Source of the DNA: Odiellus spinosus
Lineage: Eukaryota; Arthropoda; Arachnida; Opiliones; Phalangiidae
DNA: 64,000 nucleotides
NCBI GenBank assembly: GCA_963920705.1
Contig: OY987225.1
Span: 8,907,210-8,971,209, forward strand
Direction: 5' to 3'
Positions 34,862-46,086 of this stretch are shown here, piece by piece. Numbering within the stretch: the stretch's first letter is position 1; each line of letters opens with the position of its first letter. The notes below the pieces were generated by a model, which was not told the DNA's origin, made no database searches, and saw only the letters and a program-made list of their open reading frames with translations. The position numbers were made by a program, and so were the translations under genes.

Positions 34862-36175
34862 ATGTTAGGTAATCTTTTTGGGATATTAAGCTCTATATTA
34901 TTGATTATCATGTTTCGATTAACGAATTTAGATTGGGGACTTGTAATGGTAGTTATGTTTCATAGTAATGATATATGGATGTTTTTCTCTGGGACGTATC
35001 CACAAATTGATCATATTCGACAAGCTGGTGTAATCCCACCAACATATCATACTCCAGAAGAAACTAATTATCATACCCCTGCACCAACTCCTCATAGAAC
35101 CCCTTTACGTAGGGCAAAATTTAGAATCTTATCTGATTTAACCGACAGGAATACCGTTCAAAATGCTGACAGAGAACTATTTAACGAGGAACGATTAGTT
35201 TAAGCCATTTCCAGTAGAGTTTTTGATAAATTTAGTAATAGACTGGAACATACGGAGCAGGAAATCCGGGTATTGACGCAAGCAGCTAAAGAGAAACCCG
35301 TAAATAATCCTATACAATCAAATACAGCAACTAATACTAGTGCAATAGACGATGATCCTACGTTAAATTTCAAATTCAAGAACAGTTAGCTAGGGAACGA
35401 GAGGGGATTATTCGAGAACGTAGAGAGTTGGAGCAGCAACAACACATAGATACTACAGGCTAAAGAAGCCTTGGATAAGCAAACATTGTGTGTCCAGAAT
35501 AGAATTATACAGGATTGAAAGACACTTAATCAGTAACGATTGCTATTTGAGGATCAGGTACATGCCCATTTACAAAGTAGATTACAACAGTTAAATTCCC
35601 TTGAAAGAGACCCCCCTCCACCAGATCTAATGCAAACTTCAACAGTGAAGGGAGTATTACTGATCCACTAGAAAATTAAGTTAATTTACCCCAGAGTTCA
35701 CGAGAAAAGGCTAATTCAGTCACAATAAGGCATATGGGAACTGACCCTGACCTAACCCTATATTATCGGGAGATTTTAATATTGCAATCAAATTGCTTCG
35801 TCCTCTGCATCTATGAGTTTAGGAAACCCTGTCAGTTTACCTATTTCTACCGTGGTAACAGTTAATTTAACCAGTTCAGGTATTTCCTCCTCGACGGGAT
35901 TAATATATTCTGCAGCTACTACCTCTCAAAATGCTAGTGTAGTTAGCTCAGGCATGGGCCAAGAAATGATAAATCAAGGACATGACTCTTGCACCTTCAC
36001 ACGTACAAAAGCTACCATCCTCCCAAAAAAACAGGCCGAAGGGGGGAATGAACTATTAAAAACAAAAAATAAAATAAAATTGGGAGCATGTTTCCGGTTT
36101 TTACTAGCGTCATCTAGCGTTGAAAAATGTAAAATATTTGTTTGTAAAATGGCGGATAATAATTCGTTAGGGTAA
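34862..36175 (+). pseudogene. Decayed coding region with proline-rich and coiled-coil parts
   Basis: Protein-like composition is spread over several frames: a proline/threonine-rich piece (PPTYHTPEETNYHTPAPTPH near 35035-35095), a helix with EQEIRVLTQAAKEK near 35262-35295, a strongly coiled stretch (EQLAREREGIIRERRELEQQ near 35380-35440), then a Ser/Thr-rich frame at 35813-36175. Stops lie at about 35202, 35385 and 35515. The layout suits the N-terminal part of a retrotransposon gag, but no capsid motif or zinc knuckle confirms it. The first 40 codons of the frame at 34862 do not look coding. Confidence 0.35.
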
Positions 36176-36459
36176 AGATGTTTGCGATGATTTCAGATTT
36201 TTTAGTTTTACCAGAGTTTCTCAAATTCAAATATTTTAAATTAGTACTTACTTCCCAGGTAGCATTTACACGTGTTGTATTGGTCGATATTTAGTCTCGT
36301 CGTCGATATTACGTGTAAAAACGTTATAAGCACCGTGCGGTTAAGGTGTAAATAGCACCATTTTCAAACATTCTAAAAAAAAAACATATTATAACGTTTC
36401 AAAAACGTTTAAATTAAAATAGAATGATGACGCTAAAAAAGAAACGTTTTTAAATCGTA

Positions 36460-37830
36460 ATATCAACGTATTTTATACACGTAAACGAATGATGTTAAAC
36501 ATAGCGTTACAGAAACGCTTTTGTTACGAATGTTAAAAACTTATGGAACACGTCACAAATTACACGTCATAAGCGTTTGCAAATAACGTTGACAATTCCA
36601 CGTAAAAAGAATGGTGTTTTATAAAGCGTTACAGAAACGTTTTTGTTACTAATATAAAAAAACAATTGAACACTTCACAAGTTACACGTTATAAACGTAT
36701 GCAAATAACGTTTACAATTCCACGTAAAAAGAATGTTGTAAAATAAAGAGTTACAGAAACGTTTGTGTTTCTTAAATAAAAAACTAATTGAACACGTCAC
36801 AAGTTACACGTTATAAACGTATGCAAATAACGTTTACAACTCCACTTACAAAGAAATGTGTTCTATAAAGCGTTACAGAAACGTTTGTGTTTCTTAAATA
36901 AAAAACTAATTTAACACGTCACAAGTTACACGTTATAAACGTATGCAAATAACGTTTACAATGCCACGTAAAAAGAATGGTCTTCAATAAAGCGTAACAG
37001 AAAAGTTTGTGTTTCTTAAATAAAAAACTTATTGAACACGTCACAAGTTACACGTTATAAACGTATGCAAATAACGTTTACAATTCCACGTAAAAAGAAA
37101 GGTGTTCTATAAAGCGTTACAGAAACGTTTGTGTGTTTCTTAAATAAAACTAAACACGTCACAAATTACACGTTACAAACGTATGCAAATAACGTTTGCA
37201 ATGCCACGTAAAAAGAATGGTCTTCAATAAAGCGTAACAGAAACGTTTGTGTTTCTTAAATAAAAAACTTATTGAACACGTCACAAGTTACACGTTATAA
37301 ACGTATGCAAATATCGTTTACAATTCCACGTAAAAAGAAAGGTGTTCTATAAAGCGTTACAGAAACGTTTGTGTGTTTCTTAAATAAAACTATTTAAACA
37401 CGTCACAAATTACACGTTACAAACGTTTGCAAATAACGTTTACAATGCCATGTAAAAAGAATGGTCTTCAATAAAGCGTTACAGAAACGATTGTGTGTTT
37501 CTTAAATAAAACTAATTTAACACGTCACAAATTACACGTTACAAACGTAGGCAAATAACGTTTACAATGCCACGTAAAAAGAATGGTCTTCAATAAAGCG
37601 TAACAGAAACGTTTGTGTTTCTTAAATAAAAAACTTATTGAACACGTCACAAGTTACACGTTATAAACGTATGCAAATATCGTTTACAGTTCCACGTGAA
37701 AAGAAAGGTGTTCTATAAAGCGTTACAGAAACGTTTCTGTTTCTTAAATAAAAACTAATTGAACACGTCATAAGTTACACGTTGGAAACTTATGGAAATA
37801 ACATTTCAATTCCACTTATAAAGTATCTAG
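36460..37830 (+). repeat. Satellite array, about 120-bp unit, about 11 copies
   Basis: Each unit carries CACGTCACAAGTTACACGTT, then CGTATGCAAATAACGTTTAC, a CCACGTAAAAAGAA segment and AAAGCGTTACAGAAACGTTT. Spacing of the last word is about 119-125 bp. Units resemble one another closely in the middle and decay at both ends; the lead-in (36270-36460) has related ACGT-rich words. No gene is inside. Confidence 0.85.
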
Positions 37831-38826
37831 TGAATATCAAGGGTTTTTATTATTTAAAAACTAATTGAAAAATAAAAATTTAACAATCTACTAAAATTGA
37901 ACAATCAACTCCTATAAAACCATCAACTATAAACAATGTAGTATAATAGTATACAGGGTGGCTCAGATTGAGCGCATGGGTCTGGCGCCTGGTAAGCTAA
38001 TTCATATAAGGATAGAGCTATTCAAACTCGCTAGTTTTGAAAAATTAATTCGTTTAGCACGGGCTCAATGTTAATATTACCACTCCGTAGAAGATATTGA
38101 GTTTTTTGATCTGAACTACACTGTATGTTAATGAAAAGGCCTTTAAACTGCTACTCCGGTTAAATTATATCTTCTGGGAAATAGCCGGGTTGCCTCTAGT
38201 TATACATTAAGTTGTCATATAGATATGCCACTGAGCAACGAAATTATGGATCGAGGAGCAACCGCGGTATAAACTGAAAATGCACTATTTAATGTAGAAT
38301 ATATAAATTAACACGTATTCTGAGGTTTTGGTTATCAAATAAAAATCCTAATATTACACTAAATAATCTAGAATAAATTCAAACAAGATTAAGCTAGTTA
38401 CTAGTAGGATTTCAAAGACAACAAGTTGATTAACGTTTGTTAATCATTAATATACCGTTCATGGTCATGCAAAAAGTGTAATCGTGTATAGAGTAAAGTT
38501 ATAATTATGATGATTACGCTTATTTCATAACGTAACCTAAAGTTCACAGGTTTATTTGAAGTAAAAAGGAATCCTAAATTAAACTTACAAAGATCAAAAC
38601 TGAAGCGGATCGATACACAATGATAAACCCTTTAAGAAAAGTAGATTGAACGACTCGCCATAAATCGTGGGAAACACTATTTTTCGCTTTCCCTAATATT
38701 TTCATACGTCTCGACCCCCTTTTTTACTTCATTTCTTGTTCGTATTTGGATAGCATTATTGAATAAAGAAATTTAAGGGGGCAATGAGCCTCTAAATTCG
38801 ATCTCTTTTAGCGTGCAAGGGTTTAA

Positions 38827-39898
38827 GGATAAACTTAAAAATCTTAATGTTATATTAGGCCAAATTAGTGGAAATCCAAAAATCCATAAAGTAAATCACC
38901 CAGTACGTATTATTGTAATACCCATACTTAACTTATCCATCCCTATTAATACACACGAAATTAAAAATACCACATAAAATTAAAACTAACTTAGCAAATA
39001 ATGTTTCAACGCATAAACAAATATAATTCTCACAACCAAGCCGATAACGACATCATCGATAAACAACTTATATTCAGAAACTTTCCCCGAAAATTTAAAA
39101 CTAATTTACATACTTGCTAACCCCCTAAAGTAATTTCCGATATTTATTTAAAATCTTGGCAAAAATAATAATACTCATGAACGAACATTAAGAAATAAGA
39201 AAATAAATGTAGTATATCAAAAAGGAAAAACCTTAAAAAACATGTTTAAGAATCCTACTAAAAACGTTCTAAATAATGAGCATTATAAGACTAATCCTGA
39301 TGGCGTTATTTATCAAATCCCTTGCGGCGTTTGTCAAGACATAGGTGAAACCATTAGATAGGTCCAAACTAGCATAAAATCAACGCGCAGTTAAAAACCT
39401 TGATCCTAACAATAGTCTAGCTGTACATACAAAAAAATACGGGCCACATTATTAATTTCGAAAACAAAACCATAGTACACTCAGAAAAACATACTTAAAA
39501 CCGAAAAACAGCTGAAAAAATATTCATAAAACAAAAGGCACCATGAACTTAGAAAAAGAGGGTATTCTCTCATCTATCTGGAATGTTACACCCTTGATAT
39601 CTGGACTCACCCTTCAATAAGCTTTTGTGATTGATGAATATTTCCTGTCGCGCGCTATACCTGTATACTGATTTTAAACCTATATTCTCTACGCAATTCG
39701 AGTTACTCGTCACGCTTATACTGAATCGCGTACGATTCGAAACGTTGTGTCGGACCATGTTGGCTGTTTACACCAACATGGAATTTAGTTTTTAAAATAC
39801 TTTGCTAAAATAAATTTAATTTCAAACTACGTCATGAGTTTTTCGTAAATACTTTTTCTACATATATTTCAACCATGACATCAATTAAACCCATCATT
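38827..39898 (+). mobile_element. Penelope-like element fragment (RT and GIY-YIG endonuclease)
   Basis: A perfect 11-bp duplication CAAGGGTTTAA flanks it (38816-38826 and 39899-39909). Translation shows GNPKIHKVNHPVRIIV near 38877-38925, the PKIHK...PxRxIV block typical of Penelope-like RT. Further on is GVIYQIPCGVC near 39301-39335 and, in shifted frames, a FENKTIVHSEKH-like segment near 39450-39490, both typical of the GIY-YIG endonuclease that follows the RT. Most of the RT between them is degenerate. It is 5'-truncated and dead. Confidence 0.7.
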
Positions 39899-40151
39899 CA
39901 AGGGTTTAAAGCATTCAGTGAACAAAACCGACTAAAACTATGTAAGAGCCAATATTAAAAGGAGGGAAAATAGTCGATGCTCTTTCTCCCGCCTTTCTTT
40001 CATTTCGTTTAATTACCATGTACATTCAAAAAAACATTTTTTTTTTGGGAAATCGATATTAAATAAAATAGTTAATTAGCGGTTTATCGTATAATTTCTA
40101 TATTGAAAGCTTTCGCTTTCTTAGAATACGATTGATCAGAAAATATATCGA

Positions 40152-40633
40152 CAGGGTTTACAAACTACAAGGACACCTCGAATAGTCAGGAATTTGAAAA
40201 TTGGCCCAAACAGACCGGTAAAAGTCGGAATTTAAAAATTATGAAAAAAAAACATAATAATGGTTATCCTATTTATCCTATTCGGAACACTATACAGGTT
40301 TCGTGCAACATTTTCAAAGTGAGATTTACTGACTTTTCCCGGTATTTCCTGATCATTTCTAACTGATTTTATTGAATAAAATTAAGTATTTTTCTTGACT
40401 GATTTTCACGAGCTGTTTTCAATGCGCAATTTGCTTAGAATATGAGCAAAAAATCTTGAGGCTAATATTTACTGCTGAAAATGATTATTAATAATAGGTC
40501 GTATTATAAACATTTCATTGAGTTTATCCCGACCTTCTGGGCTCATTTTTAACTTCCTTGACTTGTACCGGTCATTTTAGGCCAGTTTTCAAATTCCCTG
40601 ATTATTCGAGGGTTTCTTGTAGTGTCTAAACCC
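40152..40633. repeat. Palindromic CAGGG element at the centre of the second palindrome
   Basis: The left end CAGGGTTTACAAACTACAAG is mirrored at the right end by CTTGTAGTGTCTAAACCCTG, and CTCGAATAGTCAGGAATTTG-like words pair further in. The phrasing (AAATTCCCTGATT) matches the MITE at 28465-28778. The match continues into the larger palindrome arms on both sides, so it forms the hairpin top. Confidence 0.7.
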
Positions 40634-40742
40634 TGTCGATATATTTTCTGATCAATCATATTATAAGAAAGCGAACGCTTTAAATAAAAAAATTATACGA
40701 TAAACCGATAATTAACTATTTAATTTAATAACGATTTCCCAC

Positions 40743-41379
40743 ATGGGCGCCCGCAGGGGGTGGCAAACGGGGCAATTTCCCCCATCCCTGGACTGGTCAT
40801 GCCCCCCTTGGATCATAGATGGCCCCGTTTAGCTTTAGGTTTATATTTTTCAAATAAAGCATACAAAGTTTTAAAGTAACACGTTTTTAGTTAACGATAT
40901 ATCCCATATATTTTAAACTTTATTATTTTTATGTGGTTTTTATTTACAGGATGAAGTTTCTAATTTTATTTAGTAAAAATAATTACAATAGTATTAGAGG
41001 CATGAAAAGAGGCTAGGTTTTGATTAGTTTTAAATTTTCAAGGCTATTTTTGCACGAAAGCCAAAAAAAGCGTGAGAAATTATAAATTTATACTTTCTAG
41101 AACTTTAAACTATTTGAGAATTCTATATTTAAAAAAATGGTGTATTTAACGTTGTTCAACGATATGCTGGACTGCTTGTTTATTCAATCTAATGTTTATG
41201 ATAATTTCGGTACATTAATAAGGCTCAGTTAAAAGGTACGTTAAACAATAGTTTAAGTTTTCCCCAAAAAAAAAAATCCCGGAGCGGATGGTAGCTTCGC
41301 GCCCAGACCCCCATTTACTTCGGCTACACCAAAATTACCAATGCCCCCCCCCCTTGCAAAACTTTCTGCGGGCGCCCAT
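40743..41379. mobile_element. 637-bp MITE with 14-bp perfect TIRs
   Basis: ATGGGCGCCCGCAG at 40743 is mirrored exactly by CTGCGGGCGCCCAT ending at 41379. GATTTCCCAC flanks both sides (40733-40742 and 41380-41389), a 10-bp duplication of the kind made by Mutator-like elements (9-11 bp). Subterminal stretches are G-rich on the left and C-rich on the right. The interior is AT-rich with no gene. Confidence 0.85.
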
Positions 41380-42939
41380 GATTTCCCACCAAAATAATTT
41401 TTGTGAATGTACATGGTAATTAAACGAACAGAAAGAAAGGCGGGAGAAAGAGGATCGACTACTTTCCGTTCTTCAAATATTGGCTCTTACATAGCTTTAG
41501 TCGGTTTTGTTCACTGAATTCTCTATTCGTAGTGCGTAAATTAATGGAGTAAAACCCTTGCACGCTAAAAGAGATCGAATTTAGAGGCTCATTGCCCCCT
41601 TACGTTTCTTCATTCAATAATCCTATCCAAATACGAACAAGAAAAGAAGTAAAAAAGGGGGTTGAGACATAAAAATATTACGGAAAGAGAAAAATAGTGT
41701 TTCCCACGATTTATGGCGAGTCGTTCAATCTACTTTTCTTAAAGGGTTTTTCATTGTGTATCGATCCGCTTCAGTTTTGATCTTTGTAAGTTTAATTTAA
41801 GATTCCTTTTTACTTCAAATAAACATGTGAACTTTAGGTTACGTTAAGAAATAAGCGTAATCATCATAATAATAACTATACTATATACACGATTTCACTT
41901 TTTGCATGATTTTGAAAGGTATATTAATGATTAGCAAACGTTAATCAACTGGTTGTCTTTGAAATCCTATATACAAGATCAAAATATACTATGTACACGA
42001 TTAAACTATGCTATATGCACGATTATAGCAGGTATATTAATGATTTACAAACGTTAATCAACGTTAATCTTGTTGAACTTAATCGAGATTATTAAGTGTG
42101 ATAAAATAATTTTTATTGGATATCCCAAAACCTCAGAATACGTGTTTATTTATATATTCTAACTTAAATATTGTCTATTTATTTATTCTTGTCTAACTGG
42201 AAATTTAAAATTCGAATCATATAACTATGAAATGTTTTAATGTTACTGTCAATTTTTACACGAGGAGTTGATTACTCCACGAAATTGATTACGTAATTGC
42301 CTTAATATATATCACGGCCAAAGACTGTAGTTAGTTACTTGATCACGTAGTGTACAGATTTTATGGAACTAACTCCTCGTTTTAAGCATAAAACATGTTT
42401 AAAACTATAGCTGCATTCACACTAAGTAATTTGAAACCATTTTTAACTGTTTAGAAGGGTTAAAATTTTAAACTTATAGGTACTAGATCTAGAATTACAA
42501 TTATAGTATATTTCCACCATTAAAACGGTTGGAAACTTTTGCAATGTGTAGTAAACCTAGATTAAATCATAAGATATTCGCGACTGCTTTAAATCAAGAA
42601 TTCATTAACTTGATCCCGTTAGAGTTACCTGTCCTTAACCGAGCAAAGTACTCGTCGAAAGGACTATTGTACCCACATACTTTAATCGAGATTGATTTAC
42701 ATTAGTGTCTTATAATATGAGAGCTTGAAAAATATAGAAATTATAGGATGCCCGAGAGCCATAATTTTAATTTACTATAGTTCTTCAGATCAATTTAATT
42801 GTAATAAATCGTATGCTTTTACTTAAAAGGTTCTACGTTAAACAGCTAATTAACTATACTGCATAGTTGATATGTTTAATAATTAGTAGAATAATACTTA
42901 AAAAATCACTTGATTTTATTCTTCAACCTCCCTTTAATA

Positions 42940-43200
42940 GCATTCGCCGAATTTTGTAGGTGCTATTCGTTGTGTATGAACTAATGTAGTTTAAACCTTG
43001 AACTATAAAATAGCGAATATATAGTTTTATTTCTTCCCCCGACATTTACTTATTCATAGATACCACACAAACACCAATAAAAGAAGTAAAAATGGGCTTC
43101 GACAGGGGATAAAAACGCAAAAAAAGGTTTGGAAGAAAAAATGTGTTTTACACAATTTATGAAGAGAGTCCGTTAAAAAGTTTAGACAATTGCGACTGGC
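42940..43200 (+). repeat. Diverged third copy of the palindrome-2 arm
   Basis: The order of words (CTATTCGTTGTGTATGAACT, ATAAAATAGCGAATATA, CCCCCGACATTTACTTATTC, AAAAGAAGTAAAAATGGG, CACAATTTATGAAGAGAGTC) parallels the right arm at about 41521-41735 with many substitutions. It lies in the same orientation as that arm, so the family has older relatives in place. Confidence 0.5.
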
Positions 43201-45179
43201 ATTTAAAGAACAGACTTTAGTAAGAAGTCAAGATTTAAAGTCAATCTGTAAATATGTTAACTGTGACCTATTCCCTAGCGGCTGTAGAGCGCAAACGAAT
43301 TTAAACTCGCGGAAAGCAAGAGATCTTGTTGAAAAATTTTAGTTTTCTGTGGGCGCTCGCGAGTCACACCTCATCCGCCCTTACGCGACAAGTAAAAGCC
43401 TGTAGAGAACGGGTCAAAGCAACGGTATCGAAATTCAAAGCAACGGTATCGAAATTCAATTTTTTAACCGCACTCAAACACGGGGCTATTATGTAGAGGT
43501 TTCAATTGTTTTTCAACTGGCTATCTGGTAATTATGCAGTTTGAATAATAGTACAAGTTTAAGTGGATTAATTATTTTTAATTTTCAGTTTCTTAATTTC
43601 TCTGTGTGCCTCTTTGGTCTACTACATATTAAATCTGCAAGTTCAACGATTTGGCTTATCTACTAGTACTAAGTAAGTCTATTTTTGCGAAATATAATTT
43701 TGTCAGTTAATTGAGGATAAGCTGACTGATTATTGGGGAACATATTTATAATTAAGGCTGTAAGTCGGAAAATTTCCCTTGGTTCACCCCTCGTTTGTAA
43801 AATTGTTTTTAGTTTTACTTTTACTTTAGGGTGCAGTTAGTCAATTATGAAAAAAAAAAAAAAAAATGGAAATTGGATAATTCAAACTAACTTTATGGGT
43901 TTTTTTATTTTTCCGATTTGTGGAAAAGTTTACGCTTTTTTCTTTTGCGAAAAATTAAGAACACTATTTAAAATATATGTCAATATGTATACTGTCCAAA
44001 TACTCGTTGCTTTAGTTTAATTTAAACGATGCTAGGTAGTCGACTATTTTAAAGATTGGAGCCTTCCAAGACTGCAATAACCACCCTTAAGGACCAAATT
44101 TACTTGTTAACAGTTTCTTTTAATTTGAAATGGGCTAGAAGATTAATAACGTTTTCCATTTACCGCTCAAGAGCGCTCAAAGATCAACCTGAGAGCGATA
44201 TGAAACATTTGCGTGTTCCATCTTGATTCGCTCTCGATTTGATTTGCGTGTTCCATTGATATTGCGATCGGCTTGATGTCAAAATTTAATTTGGACAAAT
44301 TTAGAAAAAGGCTAAATGCTTATCATTTCTCTTAGTCTTCCTACCGTGGTTCTAATGAAAATATTTTGGAAATTATCTCTACCTAAAATAATTCTGCATA
44401 AAAAATTGAGGATTACATTTTGGTTGAGAATGTTTTAACAAATTTAAAGACAAGGCTTATAAAATTACCACTCCCACCATTTTCTTCCCTTTCACAAAAG
44501 GTAGCTAGAATAAAGCTTCTCTGGAAATAACGCATGTTTTATTTCATTCTGATCAGCCCTGGCACTCCGCCGCTATCAAAATTTTGTAATGTATCAGAGG
44601 GCCAATCTCAAGCGCTTCTAGATCAGTCAAATGGAAACCGCTAAAAATATTTTACAGTTGGGGTCCTAACTTGTTCAACTTGGGACTCTAGAGATTCCAC
44701 TGGAAGTCGTAGCATTATCGAGCATCTTTTTTATGTTGAAATAAAAAATTTGAGTGCTCGTGGGCTATGGTTTTTGGCTGTCTTTTTAAAAACCAGATTA
44801 ATCGAAAAGAAGCACTTTTTTCACTATATAATTTCTCAAATTGAAAATTCAACTGCTTCATCCTTGATAGCAAGCAAGGGCTCTAGAGCAATTGAAATTC
44901 CGTTTTCAGCCAGATTCAGTACTTCCAGAGTGGTCTAGCTAGAGATCGGGGTTTTGGTCAAGATAATCCACAAATATTCGGTAAATAAGTAAATTATTAA
45001 TAGTAATCAGTTAAATATTTGTGATTTCATTGTATTTATCAATGTGTTATGAATAAATGTAAAATAAACCGAAATTATCTTATGCAACCACCGACCTCTA
45101 ACACTGGCGGAACTCCATTATTTTTTTACTTTATGTCAAACAGGCCTCCTGAAATGTTATCACAACTTGCCACTATAGT
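43201..45179. other. Gene-free stretch
   Basis: No supported gene. A 20-bp direct repeat (CAAAGCAACGGTATCGAAAT) lies at about 43418-43456, a poly-A run at about 43851-43866, and related GCGTGTTCCAT words at about 44212 and 44246. The frame at 44750-44938 has no family features and is not called. Confidence 0.5.
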
Positions 45180-45895
45180 GACTTAGGACGCCCGGACGAG
45201 TCTCAACTTTATTAAAGAAAAATATTTTATTAGGCTTAGCGTTTTTCGTGCACTTTCAGAGGAATAGGCTTAGCTTTTACGCTTTTAGGCTTAGCGGGTG
45301 CTTAGCAACTTCCAAGACTGAACTACAGTTATGTAGGATGCCCGGACGAGGCTTAACTTGATTTATTCAAGAAATATTTTTAATTAGGCTTAGAGCTTTT
45401 CGTGCACTTCCAGAGGAATAGGCTTAGCTTTTCTTACGCTTTTAGGCTTAGCGGGTGCATAGCAACTTCCAAGACTGAACTACAGTTATGTAGGATGCCC
45501 GGACGAGGCTTAACTTGATTTATTCAAGAAATATTTTTAATTAGGCTTAGCGCTTTTCGTGCACTTCCAGAGGAATAGGCTTAGCTTTTCTTACGCTTTT
45601 AGGCTTAGCGGGTGCATAGCACATACAGTTATGTGGGATGCCCGGACGAAGCCTAACTTTATTTATTAAAGAAAAATATTTTATTAGGCTTAGCTTTTCT
45701 TTCGCTTTTAGGCTTAGAGGAGAGGGTGGTAAGGAACTTCCAAGACTGAACTACAGTTAGGTGGGATGCCCGGACAAGGCTTAACTTGATTTATTCAAGA
45801 AAAATATTTTATTAGGCTTAGCGCTTTTCCTGCACTTACAGAGAAATATGCTTAGCTTTTCATACGCTTTTAGGCTTAGCAATTGCCACTACGAG
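45180..45895 (+). repeat. Subterminal-type array left of the transposase, about 130-157-bp unit
   Basis: GCCCGGACGAG recurs at 45190, 45340, 45497, 45640 and (one change) 45768. Each unit also has several AGGCTTAGC words and TTATTAAAGAAAAATATTTT-like sequence. The array begins next to CACTATAGTGACTTAGG near 45173 and ends with CCACTACGAGGCTTAGC near 45884. Clustered repeats beside a transposase are typical of subterminal binding arrays of CACTA-type elements. The start of a spurious 5' extension of the transposase frame lies in this array. Confidence 0.7.
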
Positions 45896-46086
45896 GCTTA
45901 GCTTGTTTGACAGAATTGTTTTCTTACATGGGCCATAGATACCGTGTCAGTTCTTCCTATTTTGCAGTAAGAGAAAAATATAATGTGTTCCTTATTTGGC
46001 AGATAATTTTAGTTTTAACATTTTCTTCGCGTACTAAAGTTTTGTCATATAGTATGAAAATTGGTTGTTGGTATTTTCTTTCAGAC

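Larger units (their letters stand above)
38282..42178. mobile_element. Second large palindromic element, interrupted by nested insertions
   Basis: The left arm is 38282-38826 plus 39899-40151; the right arm is 40634-40742 plus 41390-42178. Reading inwards from both ends gives the same order, for example ACACGTATTCTGAGGTTTTG, GATCGATACACAATG-like, CGTGCAAGGGTTT and TGTAAGAGCCAATA-like words. The arms are separated by a palindromic CAGGG element at the centre. Two insertions (38827-39898 and 40743-41379) explain the asymmetry. No transposase is seen, and outer termini and target duplication were not resolved. Confidence 0.8.

Noticed and set aside
34862-34990. Hydrophobic N-terminus of the frame at 34862 as a membrane protein
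   Set aside because: AT-rich bias alone gives Ile/Leu/Phe-rich frames; coding-like composition starts only after about 35020.
45883-46086. Upstream extension of the transposase frame to 45883
   Set aside because: It begins inside the tandem repeat and precedes an acceptor-like TTTCAG; the start at 46087 fits the family better.
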